NCBI RefSeq assembly: GCF_036227565.1
Contig: NZ_CP109460.1
Location: forward strand, 186,001 to 250,000
DNA: 64,000 nt
Direction: 5' to 3'
DNA from: Streptomyces sp. NBC_01454
GTDB taxonomy: Bacteria; Actinomycetota; Actinomycetes; Streptomycetales; Streptomycetaceae
Shown here piece by piece: positions 12,177 to 24,100 of the stretch. The position numbers and the translations under genes were made by a program. The notes below the pieces were generated by a model. That model worked only from the letters and a program-made list of their open reading frames with translations, made no database searches and had not been told where the DNA came from. Numbering within the stretch: the stretch's first letter is position 1; each line of letters begins with the position of its first letter.

Positions 12177-15100
12177 TCAGGAACGACCGAGCTCCTGATT
12201 GATGAAATCGAAGATCTCGTCGTCCGAGGCCGCATCCAGCTGCTGGGACACGGCGAACTTCGCATCGGCCTCGGCCGCCCCGCCCAGCTCAGACAGGATG
12301 CTCCGAAGGCGGGCCTCGACGAGCCCCCTGGCGGTGTTCTCTGGGGAAAATCCTGAAATCGCGCTGGCGAGACGGTCCAGGTCAGCGAGTACGGCGGCCT
12401 CCGGCTCGGCATCCGCGGCACCGAACAGGGTGTCGTGTACATGCTCCGCGAGAAGCTGGGGCGTGGGGTAGTCGAAGACCAGGGTGGCGGGGAGCCGCAT
12501 CCCGGTCTCGGCGTTCAGCCCGTTACGCAGCTCGACCGCGGTGAGCGAGTCGAAGCCCAGGTCCCGGAACGCCCTGACGGGCTCCACGGCCTTCATCTCC
12601 CGGAACCCGAGAACGGCAGCCGTGTGGCCACGTACAAGATCGAGTACGGCTTGCGCGCGCTCCACCGGGGAAACTCCCGCGACCCGGTCGACGAAGGACT
12701 GTCCCTCGCCCTCAGCCACCTCCGTGGACGTGCCACCTACGGCGTCAGCGACCTCCGGCAGGTCCTCCAGCAACGGGCTCGGACGGGCACCTGTGAACGC
12801 CGGAGCGAAGCGCTCCCACGCCACATCCGCCACCACCACCGAACCCTCACCCGCGGCGACCGCCGACTCCAGAGCCGACACCGCGAGGACCGGATCCAGC
12901 GCCCTCAGCCCACGCCGCAGCAGATGCTCCTCCACGCCTTCCGCGTCGAGCATGCCGCCGCCACCCCACGGGCCCCACGCCACCGAACAACCCACCGCAC
13001 CCCGCGCACGACGCGCCTCCACCAACCCCTCGACGAAGGCATTCCCCGCCGCATATGCCGCCTGACCACCACTCCCCCACACACCAGCAATCGACGAGAA
13101 CACCACAAACGCATCCAACGCCCGATCCCGCAACGCCTCATCCAGCACCACCGCACCGCCGACCTTCGCCCCCATCACCTCAGCGAAGTGCTCCGCACCC
13201 GCATCCCCCAACGGCACGGAATCCACCACACCCGCCGCATGGACCACCGCGTCCACCGCACACCCGGACAGCAGAGCCTCAACCGCATCCCGATCCGCGA
13301 CATCACAGGCCGCCACCGTCACCCGTACACCGAGCGCCGACAGCTCCGCCTCCAGCTCCACCGCACCAGGAGCCTCCAAGCCACGACGACTCGTCAGGAC
13401 GACATGCTCCGCACCCCGCTCGGCCACCCACCGCGCCACACGAGCACCCAACACACCCGTACCACCCGTGATCAGCACCGTCCCCCGCGGCCGCCAACCA
13501 CCAGCCGCATCCCCAACCGGAGCCGGAGCGTGCACCAGCCGCCGCCCGAACACACCCGACGACCGCACCGCCACCTGATCCTCGCCACCATCAGCCAAAA
13601 CACCAACGAGCCGATCAAGAGCCCTACGGTCCACGGCCTCCGGAAGATCCACCAGACCACCCCAACGATCCGGGAACTCCAAAGCAGCCACCCGACCCAG
13701 ACCCCACACCGCCGCACCCACCGGATCCGGACCACCATCCGACCCACCGACGGCCACAGCCCCCCGCGTCACCACCCACACACGCCCACCGACACCCGCA
13801 TCACCCAACGCCTGCACCACCACAGCCGTCCACCACACACTCGCCGGCACCCCACCAGCGGCTTCCCCCGCCACCCCGCTCGGCAGCACCATCACACCCG
13901 CGACGGCTTCGCCGGTGAACTCCGCACATCGCTCAGCCAGCGCACCCTGGTCCACGTCCGGGCCGCACTCCACCCGCTCGACCTCGACACCACACGCCGC
14001 CAGCCCCTCCAACACCGAAGAAGCCCAGCCCGACTCCGTCACGCCCTCCGGAACCACCGCCAGCCAACGCCCGGACAGCTTCTCGCCGGCTTCCGCACCC
14101 ACCGGCTTCCACTGCACGCGATACCGCCAGCCGTCCACCGCCGACCGCTCACGCCGCTGCCGCCGCCACGTGGACAGGGCGCTCAGAGCCTCATCCCACG
14201 AGGCGTCCCCGGCGATCTCCAGTTCCCCGGCCAAGGCGTCCGGGTCTTCGCGCTCGACGGCCTCCCAGAACCAGGCGGCCCCGTCGTCCGCCGGCTGAGC
14301 CGCGACGGTGCGCGCCACCGTCCCCGGGGTGCGCGGCCAGAAGCGCTCATGCTGGAACGCGTACGTGGGAAGATCAATCCGCCGTGCCCCGGGGAAGAGC
14401 GCATCCCACTGCACCTCCGCACCCTTGACGAACATGCCGCTGACCGCCGCCACCAGGGCTTCCGACTCCAGCCGGTCCTTCCGCAACGCGGGCATCAGAA
14501 GCAGGTCCGGGCTGTCCGCACACGCCTGCGCCATGGCGGTCAGGGTGCCGTCCGGCCCGATCTCCAGGAACCGGGACACCCCCTGCTGCTCCAACCACCG
14601 CACACCATCAGCGAAACGAACAGCCTCACGCACATGCCGCACCCAGTATTCAGCGGAGGCCAATTCTCCCGGCCCGGCGAGTTCGCCGGTCACATTCGAG
14701 ACCACCGGGATACGCGGCTCCGCAAACACCACGCTCTCCGCGACCGCCCGGAACTCCTCCAGCATCGGCTCCATCAGCGGCGAATGGAAGGCATGACTGA
14801 CCCGCAGCCGCTTCACCTTCCGACCCTCGGACTCAAAACGCCCGGCAATCTCGGCAACCGCCGACTCCTCGCCGGACACCACGACCGCCTGCGGACCATT
14901 CACCGCAGCGACACTCACCCGCTGCTCAAGCCCTTCCAGCAGCGGCAACACCTCGGCTTCCGACGCCTGAAGCGACACCATCGCCCCGCCCGCCGGCAAC
15001 GCCTCCATCAACCGACCACGAGCCGCCACCAGCCGGCACGCATCCTCCAGCGACAACACCCCCGCCACATGCGCGGCCACCAACTCACCAATGGAATGAC

Positions 15101-18100
15101 CCACCAGGAAGTCCGGCCGCACACCGAACGACTCCACCAACCGGAACAGCGCCACCTCCACCGCGAACAACGCCGGCTGAGTGAACCCCGTCCGATTCAG
15201 CGCCTCCGCATCCTCACCGAACACCACACCCCGAAGCGACGACTCCCACTCGCCCTCGAAGTGCGCGCACACCGCGTCAAACGCGTCCGCGAACACCGGG
15301 AACGTGTCATAGAGCTCCCAGCCCATACCCAATCGCTGTGCGCCCTGCCCCGTGAACAGGAATGCGGTCCGCCCCTGCCCCTTGGTGCCGCGCACCACGC
15401 CGGCAGCTTTTCGGCCTTCGGTGAGCGCGGTCAGCCCCTGTACGGCCGACTCGTGATCGTCGACGAGCAGCACAGCACGGTGGTCGAATATCTCCCGCGA
15501 AGTTGCCAGGGAATAGCCGACGTCGGAGGCATCGAGCGGGAACTTGTCGAGGTGCGCCAGGAGCCGGTGTGCCTGTGCCGTCAAGCCGGCCTCGTCGCGT
15601 CCGGAAATGACCCAGGGCACTGCCGGCAGCTTGAGCGGTTCCGCGCTGTCCGCGCTCTCCGCCATGTCGTCGGTCGCCGGAGCCTCTTCGATGATGGTGT
15701 GGGCATTGGTGCCGCTGATGCCGAACGACGACACGCCGGCCCGGCGCGGACGCTCCCCCTCCGGCCACGCCACAGCTTCCGTCAGCAACCGCACGTCGCC
15801 CGCCGACCAGTCCACATGCGACGACGGCGCATCAACATGCAGCGTCTGCGGCAGCACGCCGTGCTGCAACGCCAACACCATCTTGATGACACCCGCCACA
15901 CCCGCAGCCGCCTGCGTATGACCGATGTTCGACTTCACCGAACCCAGCCACAACGGCCCCGCCCCGCCCCGATCCTGCCCGTACGTCGCAAGCAACGCCT
16001 GCGCCTCGATCGGATCACCCAACGACGTCCCCGTGCCATGCGCCTCGACCACATCCACATCCGACGGCGACAGCCCCGCACCCGCCAGCGCCTGCCGGAT
16101 CACCCGCTGCTGCGACGGACCATTCGGCGCCGTCAAACCATTCGACGCACCATCCTGATTCACCGCAGAACCAGCCACCACAGCCAACACCCGATGACCA
16201 TGACGCCGCGCATCCGACAACCGCTCCACCACCAACACACCCACACCCTCAGAAAACCCCGCACCATCCGCAGCATCCGAAAACGCCTTGCACCGCCCAT
16301 CAGCAGCCAACCCCCGCTGCCGACTGAAATCCACAAACAACCCCGGCGTCGACATCACCGTCACACCACCCGCCAACGCCAAATCACACTCACCCGCACG
16401 CAACGACTGCACCGCCAAATGCAACGCCACCAACGACGCCGAACACGCCGTATCCACCGTCACCGCAGGACCCTCAAGACCAAACGTGTACGACAACCGC
16501 CCCGACACCACACTCGCCGCATTACCCGTACCGATATAACCCCCCAAATCCTCCTCACCCGACGCCACCAACAACCCCGTGTAATCCTGACCATTCGTCC
16601 CCGCAAACACCCCCGTACGCGAACCACGCAACGACCCAGGAACAATCCCCGCCCGCTCAAACGCCTCCCACGACGCCTCCAACAACAAACGCTGCTGCGG
16701 ATCCATCGCCACCGCCTCACGCGGCGAAATCCCGAAAAACCCAGGATCGAAACCATCAACCCCCGGCAAAAACCCACCCTCACGCGTCGACACCTTCCCC
16801 GGCACACCCGGCTCAGGGTCATACAACGCCTCAACATCCCACCCACGATCCACCGGGAACGGCACCACACCATCCCCACCCTCAACCAACAACCCCCACA
16901 ACTCCTCCGGCGACCCCACCCCACCGGGGAACCGACAACTCATCGACACAATCGCCACCGGCTCATCCGGCAATGCCCTCGCCGTCGGAGCCACGGCTCC
17001 CGCATCGGCCGTCTCGTCCCCGTCGGACAACTCGGCTTCCAGGTGGCGGGCCACCACCAGCGGAGACGGGTAGTCGAAGACCAGAGTGGCGGGCAGCGGC
17101 AGTCCCGTGGCTGCCTGCAGATGATTGCGCAGTTCCACGGCGGTCAGGGAGTCGACGCCGAGTCCGCGGAAGTCGCGGGTGGGCTCGATCGCCTCGGGGC
17201 CCGGGTGGCCGAGGACGAGTGCCGACCGGGTGCGTACGAGTTCCAGGAGCGCGGCTCGTCGCTCGTCCTCGGACAACGGGGCGAGCCGGGACCGCAGGGC
17301 GTCCGCCGGTGACAGCGCCACCGCCGAGGAGGCGGCGGTACGACGCGCACTCCTCCCCAACAGGCCGCGCATGAGCGGCGGTAGGACGCCCGCGGCATGC
17401 TGCTCCCGCAACATCGTGTGGTTCAGCTGCACCGGAACGACCACGGGTACGGCGGCGTGCCGAGCGGCGTCGAACGCCTCCACACCGCGCTCCTGAGTGA
17501 AGGGAGTGATGCCTCCGCGTGCCATGCGCTGGACGTCGGCTTCGCTCAGTTCGCCGGTCATGCCCGCGTCCGGAGCCCACGCACCCCACGCCAATGACCG
17601 CGCCGGCAGCCCCGACCCGCTGCGTCGGCACACCAGGGCATCCACGAAGGCGTTCGCCGCGGCATAGTTGGCCTGGCCCGCGCTGCCAAAGGTTCCCGCT
17701 ACCGAGGAGAACACCACGAACTCCGCCAGGTCCGCGCCACGCGTCAGCTCGTCCAGGTGCACCAGCGCGTCCACCTTCGGCGCCAGCACGGCGTCCATGC
17801 GGGCGGGCGTCAGCGAGGACAGCATGCCGTCGTCGAGTACGCCGGCGGTGTGGATGACGGCCGTCAGCGGATGCTGCTTCGGCACCGCCTCCAGCAAACC
17901 GCTCAACGCCGCACGATCAGCGATGTCACACGCGGCCACCTCCACCTCGGCACCGAGACCCGCCAACTCCTCCCGCAATGCGTCCACCCCGGGAGCGTCC
18001 TGGCCCCGACGACTGGCCAGCAACAAATGCCGCACCCCATGTTCGGCCACCAGATGGCGGGCCACCAACGCACCCAGACCACCCGTACCACCCGTGACCA

Positions 18101-21100
18101 ACACCGTCCCCTCCGCATCGAGCGGAACCGGCATCGTCAGCACCACCTTGCCCACATGCCGCGCCTGACTGAGATACCGGAACGCCTCAGGCGCCCTCCG
18201 CACATCCCACGCCGTCACCGGCAACGGCTCCAGCACACCCCCCTCGAACAACTCCCGCACATGCGCAAACATCTCCCCGATCCGATCCGGCCCCGCCTCG
18301 ATCAGATCGAACGCCTGATACCGCACGCCCTCATACCCGGCCGCAACCTCCTCCGGATCACGGATGTCGGTCTTGCCCATCTCCAGGAACCGACCACCAC
18401 GCGGCAACAACCGCAGCGACACATCCACGAACTCCCGCGCCAGGGAATCCAGCACCACATCCACGCCCCGGCCACCGGTCGCCGCCAAGAACGACCGCTC
18501 GAAGTCCAGATCACGCGACGAGGCGATGTGCGCCTCGTCCAGGCCCAGCGCGCGCAACGTTCCCCACTTGCCCGGGCTCGCAGTGGCGAACACCTCCGCA
18601 CCCAGATACCGCGCCAACTGCACCGCAGCCATCCCCACCCCACCGGCACCGGCATGCACCAGCACGGATTCGCCGGCCTGCACCCCACCCAACTCCACCA
18701 GGGCGTAGTACGCGGTCAAGAACACCACCGGAACCGACGCCGCCTGCGCGAACGACCAGCCCTCCGGAACCCGGACCACCATCCGCTCATCCGCCACCGC
18801 CACCGGCCCGAACGCGGACGGGAACAACCCCATCACCCGGTCACCCGGCACCAGGCCCACGACACCGGGGCCCGTCTCGGTCACGACGCCGGCGCCCTCC
18901 AGGCCCAATGCCTCCGCGTCGCCCGGGTACGTGCCGAGGACGTTGAGCACATCACGGAAGTTCAGCCCGGCGGCCCGCACCGCGATGCGTACCTGGCCGG
19001 GCTCCAACTCGTCCCTCGCCTCGGGGCGCCGCACCAGGCGGAGGCCCTCCAGCGTGCTCTCGTCAGCGATTTCGAGGCACCATCCGTCCTGCGGCAGGCA
19101 CGGTATCGACAGCTCGTCCCGCCGGATGTTCATGCTCAGCCTCGGCAGATGGGCCGTGCCTTCCCTCAGAGCGAGTTCGGGCTCCCCCGAGGCCAGGGCG
19201 GTCGGCAGCGCTGCCAGCGAGGCGTCCGTGCCGTCGACGTCCACGAGCACGAAGCGGTCGGGGTGCTCGACGCGCGCCGCTCGGACGAGGCCCCAGACCA
19301 TGGCCTGTGCGGGGTCGGGCTGCTGCAGTTCCGCCGGGACGGCGTTCCGTGTCACCACCACGAGTCGAGAGGCGGAGGGGTGCTCGGCTTCCGTCCATTC
19401 CTGTATGCAGGCCAGCGCCCGATGCGTGGCGGCCCGTGCGGCCGCGGGAGTTCCGTCGGGTTCTCCGGTGAGGTCGTCGAGGCGCAGCGTGACGAACGGG
19501 GGCATGGCATCGTCCGGTGCGGAGCCGAGGTCATGGAGATCCGCGAGATCGATGAGGTCGACGGATTCCGCGGCGGTCTCGGGCACACGGGTCCAGTCGA
19601 CCCGGTACAGGGCGTCGGAGTGGGTGCTGCCCTGCCAGGCGCGGCTGAACGTCTCAGCCGTCATCGCCTGCCGAGTGAGGGAAGCGATCTCCGCCACCGG
19701 CTGTCCTACGGCATCCGCCAGCTGGAGCGACACCGCGCCGTCCGCATGCGTGGAGATGCGTGCCCGGACCACGGTGGCTCCCGAGGCGTACAGCTTCACG
19801 CCCTGCCAGGAGACCGGCAGTTGTCCGAGGGCGGCGGTCTCGTCCGTGTCGAGCGCCAGGGCGTGGAGGACGGTGTCCAGCAGCGCGGGATGCAGCCCGA
19901 ATGACGATGCCTCCGGCGATTCCGGGAGCTCCACCGTGGCGAAGACGTCGGCGTCACTGCGCCATACGGCTTGCAGCCCGCGGAAGGCGGGCCCGTAGGC
20001 GATCCCGGCGTCGGCGAAGGCCTCGTAGAGACCGTCCGTCGGGACGGGCCGCGCTCCTTCCGGGGGCCAGACGGCGAGGTCGAAGGTCTCGCGGTGATCG
20101 GCCGCTCCGAGCAGGCCGGTGGCGTGCCGGACCCAGGGTTCCTCCGCGACGCCGGTGCTTCCGATGCGGCAGGAGTGGAGGGTGAGTGCGCGGGTGCCGT
20201 GCAGGTCCGGCTCCTCAATGCGCATTTGCAGTTGGACGGATTCGTGTTCCGGGAGCACCAGGGGGGCTTCGATGGTCAGCGACTCGACGTGGTCGCAACC
20301 GGCCTGGTCGGCGGCGCGGAACGCGAGTTCCAGGAAGGCCGTACCGGGAACGAGGAGGGAGCCGTCGAAGACATGGTCCGCCAGCCACGGGTGGTCCTGC
20401 GCGGAGAGCCGGCCAGTGAAGATGACGGCGTGGGAGTCGGCGAGTGTCATGGTGGCCCCGAGCAGGGGGTGCTCGGCTGCCTGCAATCCGGCCGAACCGA
20501 GATTGGTGGCGTGGGTGTGGGTGAGCTCGAGCCAGTAACGCTGGTGCTGGAAGGCGTAGGTGGGCAGTTCGACCTGCCGCACGCCGGTGCCGGCGAAGAG
20601 CGTGGCCCAGTCGACGGGGACGCCGCGGGTATAGGCGTGGCCGAGGGCGGTGAGGAGCCCCGTGGCCTCCGGACGGTCTTGGCGGAGGGCGGGGACGAGG
20701 AGAGGTGCCGCGCCCGCGTCGCTGTCCAGGCATCCCTGCGCCATGGCGGTCAGCGTGCCAGCCGGCCCGATCTCCAGGTATCGGGTGACCTCGTGGTCCG
20801 CGAGCCAGCGGATGCCGTCGGCGAAGCGGACGGCCTCGCGGACGTGCCGCACCCAGTAGTCGGGGGACGTCAGTTCCTGCGGCGTGGCGAGCGTGCCGGT
20901 CAGGTTCGAGACCACCGGGATGCGGGGCTCCGCGTAGGCCACGCTTTCGGCGACCGTACGGAACTCGTCGAGCATTGGCTCCATCAGCGGCGAGTGGAAC
21001 GCATGGCTCACCTTGAGCCGCTTCACCTTCCGGCCCTCGGACGCCAAACGCCCGGCGATCTCCACCACGGCGGATTCCTCACCGGAGATCACGACCGACT

Positions 21101-24100
21101 GCGGACCGTTCACCGCCGCCACGCTCACCCGCTCCTCTTGGCCCTCCAGCAGCGGCAACACCTCGTCCTCGGCGGCCTGAAGGGCGACCATCGCGCCACC
21201 CGCCGGAAGCGCCTGCATCAACCGGCCGCGCGCCGCCACCAGGCGGCAGGCGTCCGCCAGCGACAGCACCCCCGCCACATGGGCAGCCACCAACTCACCG
21301 ATGGAATGACCCACCAGATGGTCGGGGCGCACACCGAAGGACTCGACGAGGCGGAACAGCGCCACCTCCACCGCAAACAGCGCGGGCTGAGTGAACCCCG
21401 TCCGATGCAGCGCCTCGGCATCGTCATGGTCGCCGAACACGACGTCCCGCAGGGGCGACGCCAACTGCCCGTCGAAGTGGGCACACACCGCATCGAAGGC
21501 GTCCGCGAAGACCGGGAAGGCCGCGTACAACTCCCGGCCCATTCCGGTTCGTTGTGCTCCTTGCCCGGTGAACAGGAAGGCAAGGCTGCCTTCGGAGGTG
21601 GTCATGCCGGTGGCGACGTTGCCCTGTGGCTCACCGCGGCCGAGGGCGTGCACGCTGTCGAGCAGCGTTTCCCGGTCCTCCCCGAGTACGACGGCTCGGT
21701 GCTCGAACGGCGATCGGGTGGTGGCGAGCGAGAGTCCCACATCCCGCGGGTCGAGTGCCGGGTGGGCGGTCAGATGCGCCGCCAGGCGTTCGGCCTGCGC
21801 CCTGAGAGCCGCCTCGCTGCGTCCGGACAGAACCCAGGGTATGAGGGCCGGTGCGGGCGTCCGGGCGGGTGCGTCCTGGGGTTCTTCGTGGGACGCGTCC
21901 TGGGGCGCGTACGCGGGGGGCTGTTCGAGGATGACATGGGCGTTGGTGCCGCTCACGCCGAAGGATGAGACACCGGCCCGGCGGGGCCGGTCGCCCTCCG
22001 GCCACGGCACGTCCTCGGCCAGCAGCCGTACCTGCCCGGCCGACCAGTCCACGTGCGAGGACGGCTGCTCCGCGTACCGCGTCCGCGGCAGGACGCCGTG
22101 CCGGAGGGCCTCCACCATCTTGATGACACCGGCCATACCCGCTGCCACCTGCGTGTGGCCGATGTTCGACTTCACGGAACCCAGCCACAACGGCCGGTCC
22201 TCGTCGCGGTCCTGGCCGTAGGTGGCCAGGAGCGCCTCGGCCTCGATCGGATCGCCCAGCGTGGTGCCCGTCCCATGGCCCTCGACGGCATCGACGTCCG
22301 AGGTCGAGAGCCCCGCACCGGCCAGTGCCTGCCGGATCACCCGCCGCTGGGACGGGCCGTTCGGGGCCGTGAGACCGTTCGACGCACCGTCCTGGTTCAC
22401 GGCGCTGCCGCGGACCACCGCGAGCACCCGGTGGCCGTTGCGCCGGGCGTCCGAGAGGCGCTCCACGAGCACGAGCCCGGCGCCCTCACCCCAGATGGTG
22501 CCGTCCGCGGTGTCCGCGAACGCCTTGCAGCGGGCGTCCGCGGCGAGGCCCCGCTGCCTGCTGAACTCGATGAACGCACCGGGCGTGGACATCACGGTCA
22601 CGCCGCCGGCGAGGGCGAGGTCGCAGTCGCCCGCACGTAGGGACTGCACCGCCAGGTGCAAGGCAACCAGCGACGACGAACATGCCGTGTCCACGGTCAC
22701 CGCGGGCCCCTCGAGGCCCAGGGCGTACGCCACGCGGCCCGACACCACGGCGCCGGAGCTTCCGGTGAGCAGATGGCCCAGGATCTCCTCGGGCATCTCG
22801 ACAGGGCCCGACCCGTAGCCCTGGTAGCCGCAGCCCACGAAGAGTCCGCTGCGGCTGCCCCGCAGTGACAGTGGCGCGATGCCGGCCCGTTCTATGGCTT
22901 CCCAGGAGATCTCCAGCAGCATCCGCTGCTGGGGGTCCATGGCCAGGGCCTCATGAGGCGAAATGCCGAAGAAGCCGGGGTCGAAGTCGCCGGCGCTGCG
23001 GACGAAGCCGCCCTCGCGTACGTAACTGGTGCCCGGGCAGCCGGAGTCGGGGTCGTAGACGGCGTCGATTTTCCAGCCCCGGTCGTCGGGGAAGGGGGTG
23101 ATGGCGTCGCCGCCGTCGGCGATCAGCTGCCAGAGGTCATCCGGTGACCGTACGTCGCCGGGGTAGCGGCAGGCCATGCCCACGATGGCGATCGGTTCGT
23201 CGTCCGCCTGCACGGGGAGCGCGAGTGCGGCGGTGTGCTGCTCCCCGAGGTCTCCGAGGAGTTCGGCGCGCAGATGGCGCGCCAGTGCCGGCGGTGTCGG
23301 GTAGTCGAAGACGAGCGTCGGGGACAGGGGCAGGGTGACGGCCGTGGAGAGGGTGTTGCGCAGTTCGACGGCGGTGAGCGAATCGGTGCCGAGTTCCTGG
23401 AAGGTGCGGGTGGTGTCGACAGCGTCGGGGCCCGGGAATCCCAGTACCGCGGCGGTGGTCCGGCGTACCAGGCGGAGCAGGTGTTGTTCCTGTTCGGCGG
23501 AGGTGCGCAGGGTGGCGAGGACGCTGCGGACATCGTCGGCCGGGGTGTCGTGGCCGGGGTTCTGGGCGGCGGCTTCGGGCAGCTTGCCGAAGAGCGCGTT
23601 GCGGCCCGCGGGGAACAGCTCCCAGTCAATGTCGGCGATGACGAGGTGGCTCTCGCCGTGGTCGAGTGCCTGGTGCAGGGCGACCAGTGCGGTGTCCGGC
23701 TCCATGGGCGGCAGGCCCGCGCGGCTGAGCTTGGCGCGCAGGGTGGGGTCGGCCGCCATGCCGTCGTGTGCCCAGGGGCCCCAGGCAATGCTGGTCGCGG
23801 GCAGGCCGTGGGCGCGGCGGTGCCGGGCGAGGGCGTCCAGGCCGGCGTTGGCCGCCGCGTAGTTGGCCTGGCCGGCCGCGCCGAGGGTGCCGGCGATGGA
23901 GGAGAAGAGGACGAACGCGGTCAGGTCGTGTGCACGGGTGAGGTCGTGGAGGTGGTGGGCGGCCTCGGTCTTGGGGCGGAGCACGGTGGCGAACCGTTCG
24001 GCGTCCATGGTGGCGAGGGTGCCGTCGTCGAGTACGCCCGCGGTGTGGAAGACGCTGGTCAGGGGCTGGTCTTCGGGGAGGGAGGCGAGGAGGTGCGCCA

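Larger units (their letters stand above)
12440..16968 (-). other. Module A3: KS-AT(malonyl)-KR(A1-type)-ACP
   Basis: The KS active site reads DTACSAS, the second serine after Cys being Ala. AT malonyl type. The KR lacks LDD and has [12 protein letters not shown]1 type, giving an L-hydroxyl. The KR and AT coding DNA match module E2 closely, and much of the KS coding DNA uses G/T-ending codons unlike neighbouring modules. The dimerisation element ([15 protein letters not shown]) is present. Confidence 0.93.
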
